Assembly (NCBI RefSeq): GCF_001544495.1
Contig: NZ_FCNZ02000006.1
Span: forward strand, 246,409 to 310,408
Source: Caballeronia telluris
GTDB taxonomy: Bacteria; Pseudomonadota; Gammaproteobacteria; Burkholderiales; Burkholderiaceae
Direction: 5' to 3'
Length of the DNA: 64,000 nucleotides
Both the position numbers and the translations under genes were made by a program. The notes beneath the pieces were generated by a model that had not been told where the DNA came from, searched no databases, and worked only from the letters and a program-made list of their open reading frames with translations. The first letter of the stretch is position 1. The number at the start of each line of letters is the position of its first letter. Below, piece after piece: positions 26,501-33,284 of this stretch.

Positions 26501-28173
26501 GTGATGCGGGCGACCCGGCGCACCGGGCGCCCGACATGTCGACCGCGCTCCATTTGGCCGTCAGGTTCTATCGGGGCGGAGCCCCCGTGCCCTCCGATGA
26601 AGAAAAAGTGCGCGCGCGGCGCACGGTGGAATTGCTGCTGCGGCCGGACACGCGCATCGATCCTACGGCGCAGGATCGCCGGGGCCGAACGGCGTTCGAC
26701 TGGGCTGACGCTTACGAAGATGCGCGCCAGGTCTTGCGGCGCGATCCGCGTGTCCCGACGGACTATGCCAGCCTGACGCAAAAGATGCGGGTTGCCGACC
26801 TGACGAGTCGCAAGGTGGACGTTGTGCTGTCGCTGCTGCGCTCGGCGCCTCAGGCGCTGACGGACTTGCACGAAGACGAGCGCGGCATCGACATCCTGAT
26901 TCGAACCACCAACACGCGCGTGCTGGCTGCGGCGCTGTCCGAACGGCTGATCGACGACGCGCTGCTGGCGGAAAAATTGAACGCGATCGTGGCGCTCGCG
27001 GTAAAACCGAATGTCGTCTCCTTACGCGGGGCGCTGATCGAGCGCCTCGACACGGCCGAACCGTTTGCGCCCGTGCTGCCGGTTTTGTTGAACGCCGCGT
27101 TGCGCGACAACGATCACACCGCCATCGCCGAATTGAAACGTCTTGGCGTCGTGACTGTGGGCGGCGACGATGAAGACCTTGGCGCGTCGGTCTTTCACGA
27201 CCTTGCGCAGACGGGGGACATGACCAGGTTCGCGGAGCTGGCCGAACTCGGCCCGTTCACCCTCCCGAACGATGCCTGGGACAGACGTCCGTCGGACCTG
27301 GCGTGCGCGAGCGACTCGACGAAGTGCCGGGAACTCGAATGTCGTTGGTTCACCGCCGGCGGCGTCGAACCCGTCATCGAGGAAGGCGAGGGGGAACCCG
27401 CTTCGCCTCGGCTTTCACCCGACAGCGATGTCGGCACGCTGGCGCAACCGGTACTCGTCGACCGGCGTTCAATTCAGGACAGGACAGCACACATTGGACG
27501 TTCCGGCCTCCCCATCGACGCGGCGGCCGCGGACGTTCATCCTCCGCTGCTCGTTCTGGAGCACGATGCCGGCGGTTCTTTGAAGGCACAGGAGCGGCGT
27601 AGCCTGATCCGCAGCACGCGGGCCTTGTGCAGTCACGACGCCGTCATCCCGAAGAAGGCGGACACAGTGCGCGTCTGGCCGTTGCCGTTCTATGGGAACG
27701 TCGATTTGCTTGAAGTCTCGGGTTCGGGCTGGCAGCAGGGCGAATCGAGGTTTTATTTCTTGCGCAACGAAGGCGAATTGAAATGGTTGAACAGCACTTC
27801 GCCGCCGATCCATGAGACGAACGCGAAGACCAAGCCACTTATCACGCACGACACCTTGCTCGTGTATCTCGCCTTTTTCTGCTTTTTCGTGCGAGGCCAG
27901 GAAGGACCGTTCCTGATTCTGGACCGGCCGGAGAATCCGCTGATTCCGTCTGGCGTCGATGCCAAAGCGGTTCGGGCGAAGTTTCGTGAGCCGCGCGTGT
28001 GGGCGCAGCAGTCGGATGGCAAGTGGCGCGCGACGGCGCTGGTGTATTACGACGAAGCCATCTTCGCCGCCGACTTCCTGATCGAGCCCGGCGGAATGAT
28101 CACGATGAAGCGCGATACGCCGATCCTCACGAATCTTCCGAAGATTCACGCGCCTATCGGGGGGCGGTCGTGA
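23521..28173 (+). CDS. DUF4062-like / STAND NTPase / ankyrin-repeat protein (NLR-like), 1550 aa
   Basis: Residues 5-95 open KSVVFVSSSSDLAEVRVSLW and include FTICLFGERCGVPL, resembling the DUF4062/TIR-like N-terminal domain of bacterial STAND proteins (FVSST-DL-ER pattern). Residues about 250-560 are a STAND NTPase with Walker A GRSGCGKSSLL (299-309) and Walker B FVLGLDQFEEIL (388-399). Residues 865-1075 contain ankyrin repeats, seen as GRTMLHLAAEYGNLFVLEDL, SALHWAASTGQ, VVHLAAQRGHANIVRALL, TPLMEAAAAKWPNVVEVLL and TALHLAVRFY. The C-terminal 450 residues are unrecognised. The layout, N-terminal effector-like domain, NTPase switch, repeat sensor, is that of a single-chain NLR. AGGAG precedes the ATG. 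It is a single gene. An antiphage role is inference; alternatives are programmed cell death or inter-strain conflict. Confidence 0.82.
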   Translation: MAAKSVVFVSSSSDLAEVRVSLWTDLKTWLSQCGIDDMMAPYLWDRETEKGRLLRDRMPVQQQLPDPGEEGVPFTICLFGERCGVPLQDKLPVEWEQRIAPWRGTPGLAHPWPRESTRQQTLLDDGCFPLTGTVFELLSALSVGGEEHDNLVLGYVAPRDVDDPTLPDDMPLNNECLWESLRANKGSEKERNALRKEIYNPQVHALLNLLKYLKHSIGLPRRYPDARTMNRDVLRRVQEKLREHYRLPSAFNPFKATLEHWTLDERRQLPGRNHLISQIEDAVDRARSEGQRLFILIKGRSGCGKSSLLQRGVLARFRDRAEGVLSVRPTDFDDVSERNDRLDMLWLMICDEVDGCRDASIEIGTRRHREVRMAKKLLDVLAKRNARFVLGLDQFEEILDDLRTSLDDQKYSRGWWLVMSFLRAIACSPHVQLIATLESSRQDTFASLGIEEKLGLHRRNFEADVGPDDVARIAETAFENAGLRLAVPALEEIKRCWERFEAEHSRDGRSASSLPLVCLWFSRLFDRFEYRASARPAGIGAAMANAFEGEQSTLTLDDIGTGAIDFSKVVSDVANDAWTSATGERLEPDALNEENLVDLGRFLHPLIALDSDGHIRLRAVPILADADQTSIKLLESFKRFRLLVPATEAVSSSEGAPARLRLVHQAVIDHWPPARQWFKRRRSYLEVQDKVRIDAMRWARGGRRRIRANPSLIQEAAQVLLEHRANWTFSLDEEIERGDAEMRTYALTVFQQAKDPAVVIGSSIYGSKYALLAAMYQLVDLLDRFSQRDPAWREIRAGGDVSIMSSAAWTDGGAVPFLLSRGVPVRTAADVWSPIVSAIQVDARKNYRAMIDQTEDINAPAGPPGRTMLHLAAEYGNLFVLEDLLDRGADPRQLDEAKRSALHWAASTGQVAAFKRLMPVSDIAGVTGYGENVVHLAAQRGHANIVRALLDYDDITSDELSRTLNQSSGAGHTPLMEAAAAKWPNVVEVLLKACDAGDPAHRAPDMSTALHLAVRFYRGGAPVPSDEEKVRARRTVELLLRPDTRIDPTAQDRRGRTAFDWADAYEDARQVLRRDPRVPTDYASLTQKMRVADLTSRKVDVVLSLLRSAPQALTDLHEDERGIDILIRTTNTRVLAAALSERLIDDALLAEKLNAIVALAVKPNVVSLRGALIERLDTAEPFAPVLPVLLNAALRDNDHTAIAELKRLGVVTVGGDDEDLGASVFHDLAQTGDMTRFAELAELGPFTLPNDAWDRRPSDLACASDSTKCRELECRWFTAGGVEPVIEEGEGEPASPRLSPDSDVGTLAQPVLVDRRSIQDRTAHIGRSGLPIDAAAADVHPPLLVLEHDAGGSLKAQERRSLIRSTRALCSHDAVIPKKADTVRVWPLPFYGNVDLLEVSGSGWQQGESRFYFLRNEGELKWLNSTSPPIHETNAKTKPLITHDTLLVYLAFFCFFVRGQEGPFLILDRPENPLIPSGVDAKAVRAKFREPRVWAQQSDGKWRATALVYYDEAIFAADFLIEPGGMITMKRDTPILTNLPKIHAPIGGRS

Positions 28174-28281
28174 TGACGCCACTCGTGTGGTGAGGCAGGT
28201 GACTACACGCAGGTTATTGTTTATCTACGGGAAAACCCTTATCTCTGTTACAATTGCGGCGGAAAAATCTGGAAACCCGCC

Positions 28282-28485
28282 ATGCCACACCGCTATTTCA
28301 TCCTCGAACGTATCGCTTTCGTGCTGTTCACGCTGTCCGCAATCATCGACGCCACCTACATCAGCTACGAGAAAAGTCCCAATCTCCGGGACAATCTCCA
28401 GGAAATCGTCCGCATCAGCAAGGACGTTTCCCGCCTGTACCCGGCGGCCGCCGTCGATCCGTGGATGCCGCTCGCGGTCAACTGA
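28282..28485 (+). CDS. Small membrane protein, 67 aa
   Basis: The peptide begins MPHRYFILERIAFVLFTLSA and has one probable membrane segment (residues 5-27), followed by a short soluble part ending AAAVDPWMPLAVN. The ATG has GGAAA nearby. The upstream 80 bases are A/T-rich, with TACAAT at about 28249 as a possible -10. It lies 108 bases after the STAND-ankyrin gene. No family recognised; it is not clear whether it belongs to that system. Confidence 0.5.
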   Translation: MPHRYFILERIAFVLFTLSAIIDATYISYEKSPNLRDNLQEIVRISKDVSRLYPAAAVDPWMPLAVN

Positions 28486-28710
28486 ACCGGAACGCGCCCG
28501 CAGTACCGCGCTACCCCGCTTCTTTCTACCCGGGCACGTTCGCCCCTTCGTCTGATAGCCGGTATTCACGTCGCCGTCGCCTGACGGGCGCGCGCTGGCT
28601 TATCCTTGCGGCTCGACTTCAGCGTCCTCACAGGCTGACTACGCGTCGACGTTCGATCGTCGACGCGCGGTGCCCTCGCGAGTGACGCGCTCCGCTCGGG
28701 TGCGCATCGC

Positions 28711-29631
28711 ATGTCCACAATTCTCCTGGCCGGTTCCGGCACCAGTGAATCGCTGCGCGGCTTCGCGCGCAGCATCGGCCAAATCCTCCTGCAACGCCAT
28801 GCCGCGACGGGCGCCCTGACCGTCGCGGCCGTCTGTTCGTTCAGTCCCCGTCTCGCCTGCGCGCTTCTGATCGGCGCGCTGACGGGCAACGTGATCGCCT
28901 GCATCGTCGAAGACGCCGGTTCGCCCGTGATGCGCGAGGACCTCTACGGCTTCAACGGCGCGCTCGCGGCGCTCGCGGCCTTCGCGTTCATCCGCGACGA
29001 TTCGCAGGCGGGCGCCGTCGCGATCGTCTCGGCGATGCTCGCCACCGGACTCTCTTTCCGGCTCGGCCGCGCATTGCAGCGCTGGCGCCTGCCGGCGTAT
29101 TCCAGTCCCGCTGTGCTCGTGACAGGGTGCTGGCTGCCCCTTTTCGCCGATGCGCCATCGAGCGCGACGGCTGCGCTCGCAACCGACACGCCGGCCGCCT
29201 GGGCGTCCGCCGTCGTGGCGGGCTTCGCTCCGATCGTCTTTACCACCGGTTTCGTCGCAGGCGCGCTGATTCTCGCCGGGCTTGTCGCGGCGCAACCGAA
29301 GCGGCCGGTCGGCGCCGCGTGGGCGCTTGCGGGCAGCACGCTCGGCATCGCGCTCCACGCGCTCGCCGGAACGCCCGCCGCAGTCGTGCTGAGCGGCGCC
29401 TGCGGTTTCAATGCGACACTCACGGCGCTCGCCACGTCAAAATACGGCGTGAAGGGCGTGCTCGGCGGTGTCGTCGTGTGCGTGCTGGTCGAGCGCGCGG
29501 CTGCGTCGCTCGGCATTCCCGCGCTGACCGCGCCCTTCGTCCTTGCATCGTGGGCCGTGCAGGCGTGCGTCCAGCGCCTGGCGCAGCCTGCCAACAACGG
29601 AGATTCGCATGTCGTTCACCCACCAGCCTGA
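28711..29631 (+). CDS. Urea transporter
   Basis: The 306-aa hydrophobic protein shows the two-fold internal repeat of urea transporters: EDLYGFNGALAALAAFAF in the first half and SGACGFNATLTALAT in the second, each the GFN motif that lines the selectivity filter, plus PAYSSPAVLVTGCW and GIPALTAPFVLASW (the Leu-Thr-Ala-Pro-Phe family motif). It provides channel-like urea passage across the inner membrane. No urease genes lie in the window. Its last 23 bases overlap the start of the aldolase gene, indicating co-transcription. Confidence 0.87.
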   Translation: MSTILLAGSGTSESLRGFARSIGQILLQRHAATGALTVAAVCSFSPRLACALLIGALTGNVIACIVEDAGSPVMREDLYGFNGALAALAAFAFIRDDSQAGAVAIVSAMLATGLSFRLGRALQRWRLPAYSSPAVLVTGCWLPLFADAPSSATAALATDTPAAWASAVVAGFAPIVFTTGFVAGALILAGLVAAQPKRPVGAAWALAGSTLGIALHALAGTPAAVVLSGACGFNATLTALATSKYGVKGVLGGVVVCVLVERAAASLGIPALTAPFVLASWAVQACVQRLAQPANNGDSHVVHPPA

Positions 29632-30385
29632 GCGCCGCATCGCGGCCACGGGCGCCATGTCCGACGACGAGCGCGCGGTGCGCATCGATCTCGCCGCCGC
29701 GTATCGCCTCGTCGCGTTGAACGGCTGGGACGATGTCGTCTACACGCACATTTCCGCGAGCGTCCCCGGCGAGCCGGGCCGCTTCCTGATCAACCCATTC
29801 GGTCTCGCGTTCGACGAAGTGTGCGCATCCAACCTCGTGAAGATCGACATCGACGGCAACGTGATCGGCGAGAGCGAGCATCCCGTCAACGCGACCGGCT
29901 TTGCGCTGCACGGCGCGGTGCATCGCGCGCGCGAAGATGCGATGTGCGTGATGCATCTGCACGTCGCGCAGGCGATCGCGGTGTCGGCGCAACCGGCGGG
30001 CCTCTTGCCCGCTTCGCAACACGCGATGCGCTTTCACGGCCATCTCGCGTACCACGATTACGAAGGCCTGGCGTTCACGCCGGACGAAGGCGGGCGGCTC
30101 GTCTCGAGTCTCGCCGACAAGCGCGCGATGCTCCTCTGCAATCACGGGCCGCTCACGCTCGGCAGGACGATCGCCGAGGCCTACGTGCTGATGGACATGC
30201 TCATCAAGGCATGCGACATTCAATTGCGCGCGCTCGCGGGCCAGACGCGGCTGGAAGTGCCGGCGGACGCGGTCGTCGAGCGCACGGCGCGCCAGCTTCA
30301 CGACAACGACGCCGTCGAAGGCGGCCTCGAATGGCCGGCGCTCAAGCGCAAGCTCGACCGCCTCGATCCTTCGTATCGCGACTGA
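29609..30385 (+). CDS. Class II aldolase/adducin family protein
   Basis: The 258-aa product (ATG 29609, GGAG upstream) has the class II aldolase/adducin layout: RLVALNGWDDVVYTHISASV, FLINPFGLAFDEV, CVMHLHVAQAIAVSA (metal-binding His pair HLH) and LLCNHGPLTLG (third His). Such proteins need Zn2+ or another divalent ion and cleave phosphorylated sugars, or act as decarboxylases or dehydratases; bare members like this are of unknown substrate. Overlap with the urea transporter and a tautomerase gene 25 bases downstream make one transcriptional unit. Confidence 0.87.
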   Translation: MSFTHQPERRIAATGAMSDDERAVRIDLAAAYRLVALNGWDDVVYTHISASVPGEPGRFLINPFGLAFDEVCASNLVKIDIDGNVIGESEHPVNATGFALHGAVHRAREDAMCVMHLHVAQAIAVSAQPAGLLPASQHAMRFHGHLAYHDYEGLAFTPDEGGRLVSSLADKRAMLLCNHGPLTLGRTIAEAYVLMDMLIKACDIQLRALAGQTRLEVPADAVVERTARQLHDNDAVEGGLEWPALKRKLDRLDPSYRD

Positions 30386-30410
30386 TTTTCAACCCACAAC
30401 GACACACATC

Positions 30411-30596
30411 ATGCCGACTTTCAACATCCAGCTTTTCGAAGGCAGAACGCTCGAACAAAAACGCAAGTTCGTCGAAGCGATCACGCGCACGACCTGCGAA
30501 ACGCTCGGCTGCTCGCCGGGTTCGGTCGACATCATCCTGACCGACGTGAAGCGCGAGAACTGGGCGACGGCGGGCAAGCTCTGGTCGGACGAGTAA
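30411..30596 (+). CDS. 4-oxalocrotonate tautomerase family protein
   Basis: The 61-aa product begins MPTFNIQLFEGRTLEQKRKF. After Met removal Pro1 becomes the catalytic base of the tautomerase superfamily, and the spacing of EGRT and the basic residues at 17-19, with VDIILTDVKRENWATAGKLW at the end, matches short 4-OT-like enzymes. It would interconvert keto and enol forms of an unsaturated dicarboxylate or related acid. It is the third gene after the urea transporter and aldolase. Confidence 0.9.
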   Translation: MPTFNIQLFEGRTLEQKRKFVEAITRTTCETLGCSPGSVDIILTDVKRENWATAGKLWSDE

Positions 30597-30611
30597 GCGC
30601 GGCAAGCCGCT

Positions 30612-31976
30612 TCATTCGTCGCGCGGCCCGGTTCGCAGACTCATCGGCAACTCTTCGGCGAGTTGCCGCTCGACTTCCTCAGCCGTCTCGCCGCGATTGA
30701 AGAACGCGTTCAGGCCGATCGAAAAGATCGCCGCGAGCGTGATGCCGCTGTGCGTGAGCGGTCCGGCCCACGTCGGCATGTGATGGAAGAAGGTGGGCGC
30801 GACGAGCGGTATCGTGCCGACGCCGAGACTGATCGCCACGATCAGCAAGTTGTTCTTGTTCTCGTAGTTCACCTTGCTGAGAATCTTCACGCCCGTCGCG
30901 GCGACCATGCCGAACATCGCGATTCCCGCGCCGCCGAGCACCACGACGGGAATCGACGCGATGAAGTTCGACAGCTTCGGCAAAAGGCCGAGCAGCATCA
31001 GCAAGACGCCCGAGACGACCACGACCCAGCGGCTGCGCACGCCCGTGATGCCGACGAGCCCGATGTTCTGCGAAAACGACGAGTGCGGAAACGTGTTGAA
31101 GATGCCGCCGAGCAGGGTGCCGAGGCCGTCGGTGCGCAGCCCTCGCGAGGCGTCGTCGCGCGTGACCGGGCGGCGCGCCAGATCGCCGAGTGCGAGGAAC
31201 ATGCCGAGCGACTCGACCATGATGACCACCATCACGAGGCACAGCGAGGCGATCGCGGCGAGGTCGAAGGTCGGCATGCCGAAGGCGAACGGGCGCACCG
31301 GCGCAAACCACGCGGCGCGCCCGATGCCGGAGAAATCGACGAGTCCGAGCGGCAGCGCGATCAGAAAGCCGATCACCATGCCGAGCAGCACCGAGATATT
31401 CGCGAGAAAGCCCTTCAGGTATTTGTTGACGACGAGGATGGCGAGCAGCACGACGCCGGCGATCATCAGGTTGTGCAGATCGCCGAAAGTGGGCGAGCCG
31501 CGCCCGCCGCCGGCCCAGTTGATCGCGACCGGAAACAGCGTGACGCCGATCGTCAGGATGATGGTGCCGGTGACGATCGGCGGGAAAAAGCGCATTAGCC
31601 GCCCGAAGAACGGCGCGATCAGGATCGCGAAGACGCCTGCCGCCATCGTCGCGCCGAAGATGCCGGTGAGGCCCGCGCCGGAATTTGCCATTGCCACCAT
31701 CGGTCCGACGGGCGCGAAGCTCACGCCCATGATGACCGGCAGCCGGATGCCGAACTTCCAGATGCCGATGCACTGGATCAGCGTGACGAGCCCGCACGCG
31801 AACAGGTCGGAGCTGATGAGAAACGCGACCTGGTCCTTCGGCAGCTTGAGCGCCGCGCCAATGATGAGCGGCACGGCAATCGCGCCCGCATACATGACGA
31901 GCACGTGCTGGATGCCGACCGCGAGCATTTGTCCGAAAGGCAGGACTTCGTCAACGGGATGCGTCGATGCAACCAT
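30612..31976 (-). CDS. Nucleobase:cation symporter-2 family permease (xanthine/uracil type)
   Basis: The 454-aa protein has about 12-14 membrane segments and the NCS2 hallmarks: LAVGIQHVLVMYAGAIAVPL at the N-terminus (the conserved QH of span 1), a central VMVVIMVESLGMFLALGDL with the substrate Glu, and GIFNTFPHSSFSQNIGLVGIT. The Gln-His and this last motif are typical of the xanthine/uric-acid branch (XanP/UacT/PucJ-like) rather than uracil carriers. GGAG precedes the ATG. It converges with the tautomerase gene, 15 bases apart. With the molybdenum hydroxylase operon nearby a purine link is possible but not shown. Confidence 0.88.
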   Translation of the reverse strand: MVASTHPVDEVLPFGQMLAVGIQHVLVMYAGAIAVPLIIGAALKLPKDQVAFLISSDLFACGLVTLIQCIGIWKFGIRLPVIMGVSFAPVGPMVAMANSGAGLTGIFGATMAAGVFAILIAPFFGRLMRFFPPIVTGTIILTIGVTLFPVAINWAGGGRGSPTFGDLHNLMIAGVVLLAILVVNKYLKGFLANISVLLGMVIGFLIALPLGLVDFSGIGRAAWFAPVRPFAFGMPTFDLAAIASLCLVMVVIMVESLGMFLALGDLARRPVTRDDASRGLRTDGLGTLLGGIFNTFPHSSFSQNIGLVGITGVRSRWVVVVSGVLLMLLGLLPKLSNFIASIPVVVLGGAGIAMFGMVAATGVKILSKVNYENKNNLLIVAISLGVGTIPLVAPTFFHHMPTWAGPLTHSGITLAAIFSIGLNAFFNRGETAEEVERQLAEELPMSLRTGPRDE

Positions 31977-32077
31977 GTTCCACTCCGTGCGTCGTGCCGT
32001 CAGGGTGGAGCGAGTATTACATCGTTGCGCGCCGGAAAAATATTGAGCGGCTGATGCGCGGGATCAGACGTGCGGTA

Positions 32078-33193
32078 TCAGCCGGCGAGTTCGTAGGCGG
32101 TGCTGCGTCCGCCGCCTTGCGCGCGACGCAACACGCCGAGCGCGATCAGTTCGTTGATGTCGCGCAGCGCGGTGTCGGGGGAGCACTTTGCGATGGCCGC
32201 CCATTTGCTGCTGGTGAACTTGCCGTCGAAGCCGTCGAGCAGGCGGTTGAGCAGCTTCGTTTGCCGCTCGTTGAGCGGCATGCCCGCGAGCCGCTGCCAG
32301 AAACGCGTCTTCGCGAGCACGTTGTCCAGCACGCCGTGCGCGGTTTCCAGCGCGTGCCGCAAGTTGTCGAGAAACCACGCCAGCCACGTCGTCACATCGA
32401 GCGATCCCTTCTGCGTGCGTTCGAGGATGTCGTAGTACGCGTGCCGCTCGCGCTGGATCTGCGCCGAAAGGCTATAGAAACGTTGCGGGCTCTCGTCGGC
32501 GCGGGCGAGCAGCAGATCGCCGATCGCGCGGGCGATGCGGCCGTTGCCATCGTCGAAAGGGTGGAGCGTCACGAACCACAGATGCGCGAGGCCCGCCTTG
32601 ATGACGGGATGATCGTCGTGATTCTGGTTGACCCACGCGATGAAGCGCGCCATGTCGGCATCGAGCGCACTGGCGGGCGGCGCTTCGAAATGGACACGCT
32701 GACGGCCGAGCGGCCCCGATACGACTTGCATCGGGCCGTTCGCGTCGTCGCGAAAGCCGGCGACACGAATCCGCGAGAGCCCACTGTAGCCCGTCGGGAA
32801 GAGCGCGGCGTGCCAGCCCCAGAGACGTTGTTCGGTAAGTGGATCGTCGCAGCGCAGGGTGGCATCGAGCACCATTTCGACGACGCCTTCGACGTGCCGG
32901 TCCGCCGCGGCGAGCGCGCCGATATCGACGCCCAGCCGCCGCGCAATCGACGATCGCACCGACGCGGGGTTGAGCTTTTCGCCTTCGATTTCGCTCGTGC
33001 GGAGCACGTCTTCGGTCAGCGCGAGCAGGCTTGCCTGATCGCGCAGCGCAAAACCGACGTCCGCCAGCCGTCCGAGCAACAGACCCTGCGCGCGCGCGAC
33101 GTCCGCGAGCGGCGCCGTGAGCGTCGCGAGGTCGTAGCGCCAGTTCGGCCAGTCGGGCGCCTGCCAGATATAAAGCCAATCTCCGCTTTCCAT
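32078..33193 (-). CDS. Fic family protein (self-inhibited, class II) with C-terminal winged helix
   Basis: From ATG 33193 the 371-aa product begins MESGDWLYIWQAPDWPNWRY, the DUF4172 N-terminal block. An inhibitory helix motif T-S-E-I-E-G (66-71) matches the (S/T)xxxE(G/N) antitoxin motif, here inside the same chain. The Fic motif HPFDDGNGR is at 211-219, complete with catalytic His and Arg. The last 60 residues read as a winged helix (KWAAIAKCSPDTALRDINEL). Fic proteins transfer AMP from ATP to target proteins. A longer start at 33238 would place the palindrome array inside the coding region, so 33193 is preferred. The array upstream suggests autoregulation. Confidence 0.88.
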   Translation of the reverse strand: MESGDWLYIWQAPDWPNWRYDLATLTAPLADVARAQGLLLGRLADVGFALRDQASLLALTEDVLRTSEIEGEKLNPASVRSSIARRLGVDIGALAAADRHVEGVVEMVLDATLRCDDPLTEQRLWGWHAALFPTGYSGLSRIRVAGFRDDANGPMQVVSGPLGRQRVHFEAPPASALDADMARFIAWVNQNHDDHPVIKAGLAHLWFVTLHPFDDGNGRIARAIGDLLLARADESPQRFYSLSAQIQRERHAYYDILERTQKGSLDVTTWLAWFLDNLRHALETAHGVLDNVLAKTRFWQRLAGMPLNERQTKLLNRLLDGFDGKFTSSKWAAIAKCSPDTALRDINELIALGVLRRAQGGGRSTAYELAG

Positions 33194-33284
33194 GCGGAGA
33201 TTGTGCGGCGCATTCGCCGCAAAGGCAAGCCTATTCACCGCATTTCATGCGGCGAATAGGCCGTTCAAACTCCGCAATTGCGGA
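33181..33284. promoter_or_regulatory. Array of four palindromes at the Fic gene start
   Basis: Within 104 bases there are four inverted repeats sharing a CCGCA/TGCGG core: CTCCGC-n7-GCGGAG (33181-33199), TGCGGCG-CATT-CGCCGCA (33204-33221), a 15-base-arm hairpin GCCTATTCACCGCAT/ATGCGGCGAATAGGC (33229-33261, one mismatch) and the perfect TCCGCAATTGCGGA (33271-33284). The last three lie upstream of the preferred Fic start. The winged helix in Fic makes these candidate operators. The third also lies 24 bases beyond the malate synthase stop and could act as its terminator, although no T-run follows. Confidence 0.5.

Noticed and set aside
33229..33261. Hairpin as a certain terminator of glcB
   Set aside because: No T-run on the minus strand and it belongs to an array of related palindromes; kept as a possible operator instead.
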